Below are positions 56,303 to 64,000 of a stretch of 64,000 nucleotides of DNA, in pieces. Position numbers and translations under genes: made by a program. Within the stretch, counting starts at the first letter, position 1; every line of letters begins with the position of its first letter. The notes beneath the pieces are model-generated. The model saw nothing but the letters and a program-made list of their open reading frames with translations, made no database searches and was not told the origin of the DNA. This DNA comes from CALDTK01 sp963837005 (GTDB taxonomy: Bacteria > Bacteroidota > Bacteroidia > Chitinophagales > Saprospiraceae): contig CAWIMC010000018.1 of assembly GCA_963837005.1 (NCBI GenBank), positions 620,001 through 684,000 on the forward strand, in the 5' to 3' direction.

Positions 56303-59053
56303 ATGAACAAGCTTTACCCCCTTCTGCTGCTGGTCCTGTGTGGACTTGCACTACCGATGGGTGCGCAGGTCCTCGAGAACTTCGAGACCACACCCCTCAA
56401 ACTCGTCTTCAACGATGGCCGCGGCCAGGGCCTGTACGAAGGCCGCGTCAAAAACCCCGACTCGACCAATACCGTCAACAGGACGCGCTGGGTCGGTAAG
56501 TACACCAAAGATTCGACGGCAGGCTTCTCGCTGTTTATCGCCAACCTTGTCGCCGACACCAAGCTGACGGCTACCAACAACCAACTCTTCATCGATGTCT
56601 ACGCCTCGGAAGCCACGCGCTTCATAACAAAGCTCGAGGGCATGGGCCCGGCGATCGAGGAGCGCCTCAACATCCCGGTACCGAACCAGTGGCGCACCTA
56701 CCGCTTCGACCTCTCGAAGGCGACCGATGCCTCGACGTTTCAGCGGATTCTGTTCTTCTTCGACTTCGCGAACGCGACCGGCAAGGGCACCTACTACATC
56801 GACAACATTCGCCTCGGTACCGACCCCTGCGCCGGCACCGTACGTGACCCCGCTATCATGGATGACTTTGCGTGCCAGCGGCAATTGCCGCTGCGTGCAG
56901 GTCAAGACTCGCTCACGATCGTCGACAACCCAGCCCCCGACGCCGTCAATGGCCCTGGGAAGGTGGGTAAGTTCGTCGACCCCCCAGGCGGCTTCTCGGC
57001 GCTGGTCTACAACGTAGACGGAGGCTTTGACCTCGAAGCTCGCCCGATCGTATCGCTCAAGTACTGGGCTCCGAAGGCCAACCGCCTCCTCGTCAAACTC
57101 GAAGGTGGGCTCGATGGGGGTAGTGAGATCGGCGTGCAAGTCGATGTCCTCAACCAGTGGCAAGAACTGACCTTCGACTTCTCCGGCGTCGCTGGCAAGA
57201 ACTACAAGTCGCTCACGATCTTCACGAATGCAGGGGTCAGTGATCCCGGGGTAGTCTACTACTTCGACGACATCAAATTCACTGAGAAGAAGATCAACTT
57301 CCTCGAAACTTTTGACATCGCCGCTACCCTCGTCGTGCGGGCTAAGGGCTCTAACACTGCCCTTAACGGTACCGTCAACGTGATCGACAATCCAGACAAG
57401 TCTGGCCTCAACGAAACCCCGAAAGTCGCTGAGCACAAGAAGGGCTCGGCAGCGCTCTCGGCGATCCAGATCCTCTCGGCTACGGCGCTCGACTTCTCGG
57501 CCACGCCGCAGCTCAACATGCTGGTCTGGGCACCGGACGGCTCGAAGACCGTCACAATGACGGCGATTGCGACCGGCGGGCAGCGCCTCCCGATCACGCG
57601 AACCATCGACGCGACCATGCAGTGGGTCGAGGTCGGCTTCAACTTCGCCGACTTCGCGACCCGTACCGACGTCGGCGAGTTCGAACTCACCTTCGACGGC
57701 GCGATCACCGAGCCCGGCCGGACCTACTACTTCGACCAGCTCTTCCTCGGCGCGAGCAGCATCGACCCCTGTGAGGGCACCGAGCCGATCGCCAACCTCA
57801 TTGACAACTTCGAGTGCCAACGCAACGTACCGGTCACTGGGGGTCTCGAGCGCCTCAAGGTGATCGACAATCCCGATCGGACCGCCCCGAACACGTCGGA
57901 AAAGGTCGGCGAATACACCCACGACGGAACTCAGTTCTCTAATATCGTCTTTGAGTTCCCCGCTGGATCTGAGCCTGATCTTGCCGTGTTCAACAACCTC
58001 GTACTCAATCTCTGGACCCCGAAGGTGGTGCTGTTCGGCTTTAAGCTCGAAGGTTCGCTTACTGGAGCGCCCAACAAGGAGATCGAGATGATGGCCAAGT
58101 CCGCCAGCAAGTGGGAGACCTACCGGGTCGACTTCTCTGAGGTCGCGGCCAATAAGTACACGAAGGTGACCATCTTCTTTAACTTCAAGGCGACCGACGC
58201 TGTGGCTGGGACGAAGTACTACATTGACAACGTCCAGTTTTCGCGTGGGCCCGTCTCCGGGTGCGTCGCCGATTTCGAGACCCCGAACACGACTCTCTTC
58301 CCGTGGGGTGACTTCGCCAACGGAACAGTTCCTTCGGGTACCACCGTCTCCGTGATCGATAACCCGGACAAGTCTGGCATCAATGTATCCGACAAAGTTG
58401 GACGCTTCTTGGAGTCGAGCAGCACCGGTGCGCTCCCATTCGCAGGCGCAACCTTCAATTTCGGTGCACCGATCGTGTTGACCCCCGGTAAGAAGACCAT
58501 CAAAATGAAGGTCTGGTCAGCAGACACGGCGGTGTTCGTGCTCAAGTTAGAGCGCGGCGTCAACAACGTGAGCACGGGAGACATCTTCTCGACCAACCTG
58601 TACACCACCAAAGGACAGTGGCAGGAGCTCACGTTCGACTACGACGCCTTCGACAGCGGTGCTGCGCAATACACGCAGCTCACCTTCATCCCAGGCTTCC
58701 GGTTCGTCCCAACCGCAGACCGCGAGATCTACTTCGACGACATCCGCATCAGCGACGCCGCCTGTGGTTTGATCGACAACACGCGCGAGCAGCGCCGTGC
58801 CATCACCGACCTCAAGGCCTTTCCAAACCCAACCAGCGGACAACTCTTCGTCGAGGCACCCGCCTCGACTGAGCGGCTTCAACTCTTCGACGCCCTCGGA
58901 CGCCAAGTGGTGGACGTAGCCGTCAACGTCGGTGTCGATGGCGGTCTAACCGAACTGAATGTCGACGCGCAGGCGGCCGGCTTCTACACGGTAGTTGCCC
59001 TCGACCGTACAGGGGTCGCTCTCGCCCGCGTTCGCGTGGCTGTGACCGACTAA
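56303..59053 (+). CDS. Secreted multi-module (CBM-like) T9SS protein
   Basis: The 916-residue protein has a signal peptide (MNKLYPLLLLVLCGLALPMGAQ) and five related ~150-160-residue modules starting near residues 24, 185, 335, 495 and 652. Each has a D/E-F-E/D start, a VIDNPD-S/T-x-x-N phrase, a QWQELTFDFS-type strand and a YYFDDI/YYIDNI end. The repeats resemble carbohydrate-binding jelly-roll folds. A T9SS sorting tail closes the protein (AFPNPTSGQLFVEAP to RVRVAVTD). It probably captures glucan at the cell surface, like SusE/F proteins, but binding is inferred. It is 15 bp after the previous gene, so the two are co-transcribed. Confidence 0.82.
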   Translation: MNKLYPLLLLVLCGLALPMGAQVLENFETTPLKLVFNDGRGQGLYEGRVKNPDSTNTVNRTRWVGKYTKDSTAGFSLFIANLVADTKLTATNNQLFIDVYASEATRFITKLEGMGPAIEERLNIPVPNQWRTYRFDLSKATDASTFQRILFFFDFANATGKGTYYIDNIRLGTDPCAGTVRDPAIMDDFACQRQLPLRAGQDSLTIVDNPAPDAVNGPGKVGKFVDPPGGFSALVYNVDGGFDLEARPIVSLKYWAPKANRLLVKLEGGLDGGSEIGVQVDVLNQWQELTFDFSGVAGKNYKSLTIFTNAGVSDPGVVYYFDDIKFTEKKINFLETFDIAATLVVRAKGSNTALNGTVNVIDNPDKSGLNETPKVAEHKKGSAALSAIQILSATALDFSATPQLNMLVWAPDGSKTVTMTAIATGGQRLPITRTIDATMQWVEVGFNFADFATRTDVGEFELTFDGAITEPGRTYYFDQLFLGASSIDPCEGTEPIANLIDNFECQRNVPVTGGLERLKVIDNPDRTAPNTSEKVGEYTHDGTQFSNIVFEFPAGSEPDLAVFNNLVLNLWTPKVVLFGFKLEGSLTGAPNKEIEMMAKSASKWETYRVDFSEVAANKYTKVTIFFNFKATDAVAGTKYYIDNVQFSRGPVSGCVADFETPNTTLFPWGDFANGTVPSGTTVSVIDNPDKSGINVSDKVGRFLESSSTGALPFAGATFNFGAPIVLTPGKKTIKMKVWSADTAVFVLKLERGVNNVSTGDIFSTNLYTTKGQWQELTFDYDAFDSGAAQYTQLTFIPGFRFVPTADREIYFDDIRISDAACGLIDNTREQRRAITDLKAFPNPTSGQLFVEAPASTERLQLFDALGRQVVDVAVNVGVDGGLTELNVDAQAAGFYTVVALDRTGVALARVRVAVTD

Positions 59054-59092
59054 GCAAACCGTCCAACCGAACCACTCACCAGCGTCACGACC

Positions 59093-60673
59093 ATGCGATC
59101 TACCCCCCGCCTCGTCGCCGCAGCGTCCGCGCTGCTGGCCCTGGTGAGTGTGTCTACCCCGGCTTGCGCCCCCCGAACGGAGGCGCAGGTCGGGGCAGAC
59201 CCCTCGGTCGTTGCTGCGCCAGCTAGCTCCGCGACCCCTTGGCCCGACTATGTCGATGCCCTGCCCGCGGTACCATTTAGCGTAGACACCCTCTCGCACC
59301 GGACATTTAATTATTTCTGGGAACTCGCCGATGCTCACGGGCAAATCCCCGACCGCTGGCCGACGGAGCGCTTTAGCTCTATCGCGGCCACTGGGTTTGG
59401 TCTGCCGGTACTGGTGGTCGGCGTCGAGCGTGGATACGTAAGTCGAGCACAGGCTGCACAGCGCGCCCGACAGACGCTCGAGACCCTGTGGGTTTTGCCG
59501 CAAGGCGACCAAATGTCTGGTGTCTCAGGCTACAAAGGCTACTTCTACCACTTCCTGCGTCACGACGACGCGACCCGCTACCAGACCACCGAACTGTCCA
59601 CCATCGACACCGGCCTCCTCATGGCGGGCGTCCTTGCCGCTGGGCAGTACTTCGACGGTGACTCGGAAGACGAGCGCGCGATCCGCGACCTGAGCGAAAA
59701 ACTCTACCGCCGCGTGGAGTGGGACTTTGCCTGGGTGCCGGAAGACAACCAACTTTCCATGGGTTGGCGGCCGGACAAGGACTTCATCAAAGCTCGCTGG
59801 CGCGGTTACAACGAAGCCAGTGTATTACTACTACTCGCGATGGGTTCGCCGACCCACCCGATCCCCGACGACGCCTGGGACACGTGGACCAAGACCTACG
59901 ATTGGGGCAGCGGCTACGGCTCGAAAGAGCACGCCATGTTCGACCCTTTATTCGGCCATCAGTATTCTCAATTATTCATAGACTTTCGCGGGATTCAGGA
60001 CGACTATATGTCCGCCCGAGGTATTGATTACTTCGAAAACAGCGTGCGGGCCACGAAGCTTCAGCACGCCTACGCTAGCCAGAACCCGTACGGCTTCGCG
60101 GGTTACAACTCGGTGACCTGGGGCTTGACGGCCTGCGACGGTCCCGGCAGGACAATGCTCCCAGTCGCAACGGGAAGTTCTTCTGGCAGGGTGACCAACA
60201 ACGAGGCCGTCACGAAGTCCGGCGACTCGATTCGCCTGCGCACCTACTGGGCACGCGGCGTAGACGGACGCACGCTCAAGGACGACGGTACTCTCTCACC
60301 GACCGCCGCGGGAGGCAGTTGGGCATTCACGCCCGAGCTCAGCGAACGTGCCCTAGCCGCTATGTGGAACGACTACCAGCCCTGGCTGGTAGGCCGCTAT
60401 GGCCTACGGGATGCCTACAACCTCGATGCGCCAGCGCGGGAGGACCAGCCCGGTGCCCCCGGCTGGTTCAACGACGACTACCTCGGCATCGACCAGGGCC
60501 CCATCGTACTCCAGATCGAAAACGCCCGCTCGGGCTTGATTTGGGATCTCCTCAAAACCTCGCCGCACGTGGTCCGCGGCCTGCGCAAGGCGGGTTTCGA
60601 GGGTGGCTGGCTCGACGAGGCCGGCCCGACCGACAACCTCAAAGCGACGACCCTCCAACAGCGCACTAAATGA
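59093..60673 (+). CDS. Glucoamylase-family (GH144-like) lipoprotein enzyme
   Basis: The 526-residue protein has a lipoprotein-like signal (LLALVSVSTPAC, lipobox TPAC) and a full PF10091-type domain: FNYFWELADAHGQIPDRWP, GFGLPVLVVGVERGYVS, SGYKGYFYHFLRHDDATRY, STIDTGLLMAGVLAAGQYF, GYNEASVLLLLAMGSPTHP, FGHQYSQLFIDFRGIQDDYM and LGIDQGPIVLQIENARSGLIW. In CAZy terms it fits GH144, a family with endo-beta-1,2-glucanases, although general glucoamylase labels are common. It is likely anchored in the outer membrane. The stop overlaps the bglX start (ATGA, 4 nt). Confidence 0.85.
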   Translation: MRSTPRLVAAASALLALVSVSTPACAPRTEAQVGADPSVVAAPASSATPWPDYVDALPAVPFSVDTLSHRTFNYFWELADAHGQIPDRWPTERFSSIAATGFGLPVLVVGVERGYVSRAQAAQRARQTLETLWVLPQGDQMSGVSGYKGYFYHFLRHDDATRYQTTELSTIDTGLLMAGVLAAGQYFDGDSEDERAIRDLSEKLYRRVEWDFAWVPEDNQLSMGWRPDKDFIKARWRGYNEASVLLLLAMGSPTHPIPDDAWDTWTKTYDWGSGYGSKEHAMFDPLFGHQYSQLFIDFRGIQDDYMSARGIDYFENSVRATKLQHAYASQNPYGFAGYNSVTWGLTACDGPGRTMLPVATGSSSGRVTNNEAVTKSGDSIRLRTYWARGVDGRTLKDDGTLSPTAAGGSWAFTPELSERALAAMWNDYQPWLVGRYGLRDAYNLDAPAREDQPGAPGWFNDDYLGIDQGPIVLQIENARSGLIWDLLKTSPHVVRGLRKAGFEGGWLDEAGPTDNLKATTLQQRTK

Positions 60674-63045
60674 GCACAAAGACCTCTCCTTCCTCCTCTT
60701 CGACGCGGCTCGCCTTAGCGTTCGTAGCCTTCAAGCTGCTGCTGCTCGGCGGGGCGCTGTTCTTGATCAGCAACCTCCAGGCGCAGACCTTTAAGCTTTC
60801 GCCAAAACAGGAGGCGGACGTCGAGGCCCTCCTCGACCGCATGACGCTCCAAGAGCAAGTCGGGCAACTGTCGCTGTTTACTTCCGACTGGGACGTGACC
60901 GGCCCCACCCTACGGGAAGGCTACCGAGACGATGTCAAGGCCGGCCGCGTCGGGGCGATCTTCAACGCGCACACCGCCGATTACAACCGCGAACTTCAGC
61001 GCATCTCGATGGAGGAAACCCGCATGAAGATCCCACTGATCTTCGGGTACGACGTCATTCACGGCTACCGAACCATCTTCCCGATGCCACTGGCCGAGGC
61101 GGCTACCTGGGACACTGTCGCCGTCGAGCGCGCCGCCCAGATTGCCGCCCGCGAGGCCTCCGCCGCCGGACTTCACTGGACCTTCGCCCCAATGGTCGAC
61201 ATCGCGCGGGACCCACGCTGGGGTCGCGTCATGGAAGGCTCGGGCGAGGATGTGTTGCTGGGCAGCGCGATGGCGCGGGCGCGGGTTCGGGGCTTTCAGG
61301 GCACTAACCTCGCTTCCGACTCTACCATCCTGGCGTGTGCCAAGCACTTTGCGGCGTACGGCGCGGCTCAGGCCGGTCGGGATTACAACACCGTAGACAT
61401 GAGCGATCGCGTGTTGCGCGAGACGTACCTGCCGCCCTTCAAGGCCGCGCTCGACGCGGGCGTGGGCACCTATATGACGAGCTTCAACGAGGTGGACGGC
61501 GTGCCGGCCAGTGGGAGTCGCTACCTACTCACCGACATCTTGCGCGGCGAGTGGAACTTCGACGGCTTCGTGGTGACGGACTACACGTCCATTAACGAGA
61601 TGATCCCGCACGGAGTCGTGGCCGATGAGCGGGGTGCCGCCGAACTGGCCATCGAGGCCGGGGTCGACATGGACATGCAGGGGGCTACGTTTCACGAGAA
61701 CCTCGTTTCGCTGGTCGAGGCCGGCGAGGTCGACAAGGCCACTGTGCGCCAGGCAGCCAAGAACATCCTCCGGGCCAAGATGGCGCTCGGGCTCTTCGAC
61801 GATCCCTATCGCTACAGCGACACCGCGCGACAGCAGAAGTACGTTTTGGCGGAAGCCCACCGCGCCGAGTCCCGCCGCACCGCCGCCAAGAGCATGGTGC
61901 TGCTCAAAAACGCAAACGCTACCCTGCCGCTCGCCAAGACCCTCGAGGTGGCCGTGGTCGGACCGCTCGCCAACGCTCAGTACGACATGATCGGCGCCTG
62001 GCACGCCGACGGCCAGGGCAAGGACGCGATAAGTCCGACGGTAGGCATGCAGAACACCTTCTCTCGCGTCACTGGCGTCACCGCCGCAGACTTTGGGCTC
62101 AACGGACAGCCGATCGGCGACCGTCGGGCGGGCTTTGCGGATGCGCTGGCGAGTGCAGGTGCCGCCGACGTCATCGTGGCCTGCGTCGGCGAAAAGGCCG
62201 ACATGAGCGGGGAGGCTGCGAGTCGGACCCACATTGACTTGCCCGGCGAGCAACTCGCCTTTTTGCGCGAACTCAAAGCCCTCGGCAAACCGCTCGTAGT
62301 CGTTGTATTTGCCGGACGTCCGCTGGCTATCCCGGAGGTCGACAGCCTCGCCGACGCCTTGCTGTACGCTTGGTGGCCCGGTACGGAGGCTGGCAATGCC
62401 CTGGCGGATGTGCTCTCCGGCGACGTCAATCCCTCGGCGCGCCTCCCGATGACCTTCCCGCGGTCTATCGGGCAAGTACCGCTGCACTACGACCAAAAGA
62501 ACACCGGCCGGCCACGTGATGAGAACAACAAGTACTCCAGCAAGTACCTCGACTCTCAGAACACGCCGCTGTATGCGTTCGGCTACGGACTCGGCTACTC
62601 GGAGGTGACCTACGGCGCAATGACGGCTTCCGCCAAAACCTTCGGCGACGCGGGGGGGCTCACGGTGACTGTACCCCTCACCAACAGGGGCAAGTACCTC
62701 CAGCGCGAGACGGTGCAACTCTACGTACGTGACTCGGTGGCGCTGCGTACGCGGCCCGTCCTCGAATTGATCGACTTTCAGCAGGTCGACCTCCAGCCGG
62801 GGGCCAGCAAGGCTGTGACGTTCCGCGTGTCCGCAAAACAACTTACCTACCTCGGGGCCGACGGCAAAACGCCCACGCTCGAGGCGGGCGACCTGCGCTT
62901 TTTCGTGGGACCGAGCAGCGATCGACTCCAGTCTGTGCTCGTGGAGTACGATCCCGCCACCCCGGCGCCGTCGACTCCATCGACCGGCATGGCTCCCGCC
63001 GATAAGGCGGCAGGCTCCTCCAAATCTACAAAGCGACCCAAATGA
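60670..63045 (+). CDS. bglX: GH3 beta-glucosidase (BglX-like)
   Basis: The 791-residue GH3 enzyme has a signal segment (LALAFVAFKLLLLGGALFLISNLQAQ). The N-terminal TIM barrel shows RMTLQEQVGQLSLF, KIPLIFGYDVIHGYRTIFPMPLAEA, DPRWGRVMEGSGEDVLLGS, AKHFAAYGA and FVVTDYTSINEM; the nucleophile Asp is at ~304. The second alpha/beta sandwich and the C-terminal Fn3-like domain (PLYAFGYGLGYSEVTYG...LQPGASKAVTFRVS) are complete. It probably cleaves oligosaccharides released by the GH144-like enzymes in the periplasm. It overlaps both neighbours by 4 nt. The exact 14-bp word at 60795 is read LSPKQ, and two variants lie at 61843 and 62626. Confidence 0.94.
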   Translation: MSTKTSPSSSSTRLALAFVAFKLLLLGGALFLISNLQAQTFKLSPKQEADVEALLDRMTLQEQVGQLSLFTSDWDVTGPTLREGYRDDVKAGRVGAIFNAHTADYNRELQRISMEETRMKIPLIFGYDVIHGYRTIFPMPLAEAATWDTVAVERAAQIAAREASAAGLHWTFAPMVDIARDPRWGRVMEGSGEDVLLGSAMARARVRGFQGTNLASDSTILACAKHFAAYGAAQAGRDYNTVDMSDRVLRETYLPPFKAALDAGVGTYMTSFNEVDGVPASGSRYLLTDILRGEWNFDGFVVTDYTSINEMIPHGVVADERGAAELAIEAGVDMDMQGATFHENLVSLVEAGEVDKATVRQAAKNILRAKMALGLFDDPYRYSDTARQQKYVLAEAHRAESRRTAAKSMVLLKNANATLPLAKTLEVAVVGPLANAQYDMIGAWHADGQGKDAISPTVGMQNTFSRVTGVTAADFGLNGQPIGDRRAGFADALASAGAADVIVACVGEKADMSGEAASRTHIDLPGEQLAFLRELKALGKPLVVVVFAGRPLAIPEVDSLADALLYAWWPGTEAGNALADVLSGDVNPSARLPMTFPRSIGQVPLHYDQKNTGRPRDENNKYSSKYLDSQNTPLYAFGYGLGYSEVTYGAMTASAKTFGDAGGLTVTVPLTNRGKYLQRETVQLYVRDSVALRTRPVLELIDFQQVDLQPGASKAVTFRVSAKQLTYLGADGKTPTLEAGDLRFFVGPSSDRLQSVLVEYDPATPAPSTPSTGMAPADKAAGSSKSTKRPK

Positions 63046-64000
63046 AGACATTGATTACCCCCTTTCTCACCATAGGCCTACTGTGCCTTGCGGCGGCGAG
63101 CGGCCTGCATGCGCAAGTCGTGAGCGGCGTCGTGACCGACGCGTCGGGCGAGACCCTGATCGGCGTCAACGTGCTGGTACCGGGGACGACCACCGGCACG
63201 GTGACCGGACTCGACGGAGATTTCAGTCTAGAGGTAAATGGTGCCGACACGATCGTGTTCCGCTACGTTGGGTTTACCGAACGGCGCGAGGCGATCGCCG
63301 GCCGCCGGACGATCCAACTCGTCTTGGAGGAGTCTCGTGAACTTCTCGACGAGGTGGTCGTGGTGGGCTACGGCGTGCAGCGCAAGTCGGACGTGACGGG
63401 TTCGGTGAGTACGGTCGAAGGTGACGAGATCACACGGATCGCCACGGGAGACGTGAGTTCGGCGCTACAGGGCAAGGTTGCCGGTGTGCAAGTAATCGCT
63501 ACCAGCGGTGCCCCGGGGGCGAGTTCGGTGGTGCGCATCCGCGGCATTGGCACGTTTGGAGATTCGCGACCGCTGTACGTGGTGGACGGCATGCTGACCG
63601 ACGACATCACCTTTCTCAACCCGAACGACATCGAGCGTATCGACGTGCTCAAGGACGCTAGCGCCACGGCGATCTACGGGTCGCGGGGGGCCAACGGCGT
63701 GATCATCGTGACGACGCGTCGCGGCAAGGAGGGCGGCGGCTCGCTGATCAGCGTGGATGTCTACCGCGGGCAGCAGAGCCTGATCCGCAAGCTGGACCTC
63801 GCCGACGCGCCGGAGTTCGCGCAACTGTCTAATCAGCTCGCCCGCAATGAAGGCCGGGCCATCCCCTTTGCAGACTCGACGAACTTTCCGGAGACGACCG
63901 ACTGGCAGGATGTCATCTTCCAGGAGGCCTCCATCGCGAGCTACCAGATCTCCGCCTCCGGGGCAACCGACCGCAGCAGCTACCTCGTGAGCGCCAACCA
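63042..64000 (+). CDS. SusC/RagA-type TonB-dependent receptor, 5' part
   Basis: The ATG at 63042 overlaps the bglX stop by 4 nt, and the frame stays open to the right window edge (~319 residues visible). It has a signal peptide (MKTLITPFLTIGLLCLAAASGLHAQ), a CarboxypepD_reg domain (VVSGVVTDASGETLIGVNVLV), the SusC TonB region (LDEVVVVGYGVQRKSDVTGSV) and the plug (VSSALQGKVAGVQV, IRGIGTFGDSRPLYVVDG, VLKDASATAIYGSRGANGVIIV). It should import glucan oligosaccharides. A SusD partner would be expected just beyond the window. Confidence 0.94.
   Translation, partial: MKTLITPFLTIGLLCLAAASGLHAQVVSGVVTDASGETLIGVNVLVPGTTTGTVTGLDGDFSLEVNGADTIVFRYVGFTERREAIAGRRTIQLVLEESRELLDEVVVVGYGVQRKSDVTGSVSTVEGDEITRIATGDVSSALQGKVAGVQVIATSGAPGASSVVRIRGIGTFGDSRPLYVVDGMLTDDITFLNPNDIERIDVLKDASATAIYGSRGANGVIIVTTRRGKEGGGSLISVDVYRGQQSLIRKLDLADAPEFAQLSNQLARNEGRAIPFADSTNFPETTDWQDVIFQEASIASYQISASGATDRSSYLVSAN

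Noticed and set aside
61525..63051. 508-codon minus-strand frame opposite the GH3 gene
   Set aside because: GH3 motifs on the plus strand are complete; the minus frame has biased composition and no motif.

Overview
The window reads as a high-GC member of the phylum Bacteroidota, probably near the Saprospiria/Lewinella group. This is inference from gene content. Supporting signs are seven secreted proteins with C-terminal tails of the type IX secretion (T9SS) kind, a SusC-type TonB receptor, Bacteroidota-like -7 boxes (TAnnTTTG), a ZapA-RNase Y pair and a propeller/triple-tyrosine regulator. No tRNA, rRNA or CRISPR array was seen.

Layout. 1-10.1 kb: the end of a TolB-like propeller protein, a Tat-exported Gfo/Idh/MocA oxidoreductase, a frameshifted M12-type metalloprotease, a fold-back element holding five 118-bp tandem repeats, a large Asp-box (Vps10/BNR) propeller protein and an M15-like peptidase. 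10.1-16.7 kb: a DtxR-family metalloregulator divergent from a TonB receptor, then an IS200/REP-associated (RAYT-like) transposase between two arrays of palindromic repeats. 16.9-22.6 kb: leuA-leuC-leuD-leuB followed by a VapBC toxin-antitoxin pair. 22.7-36.1 kb: mixed housekeeping genes (K+ channel, class IV aminotransferase, LpxR-like protein, htpG, zapA, rny, Ca2+/Na+ antiporter) with decayed fragments of a VOC protein and a TrpB2. 36.3-48.7 kb: two related T9SS proteins, a T9SS subtilase, a fused 2-oxoacid dehydrogenase E1, a second RAYT-like gene with a 29-bp inverted repeat, and ileS broken by several frameshifts. 49.2-64 kb: an OmpA-like lipoprotein, then what looks like a glucan utilisation locus: a propeller/LuxR-type regulator, a secreted glucoamylase-family (GH144-like) enzyme, a multi-module binding protein, a second GH144-like lipoprotein, a GH3 beta-glucosidase and a truncated SusC. 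The last three genes overlap by 4 nt, so they form an operon.

The most unusual signal is a 14-bp word, GTTTTGGCGAAAGC. It occurs 18 times exactly, and about 15-20 more times as near-variants, on both strands, inside genes in several reading frames and between genes. One head-to-head pair forms a perfect hairpin between convergent genes. Its commonest variant changes two positions in a compensating way. This resembles DNA uptake sequences of Neisseria and Pasteurellaceae, but nothing here proves that function. Three further palindromic repeat families are present. One extends the C-terminus of LeuC and another lies in frame within IleRS.

At least seven indels break conserved genes, including the essential ileS, so sequence or assembly errors are likely and frameshift-based pseudogene calls should be read with caution.
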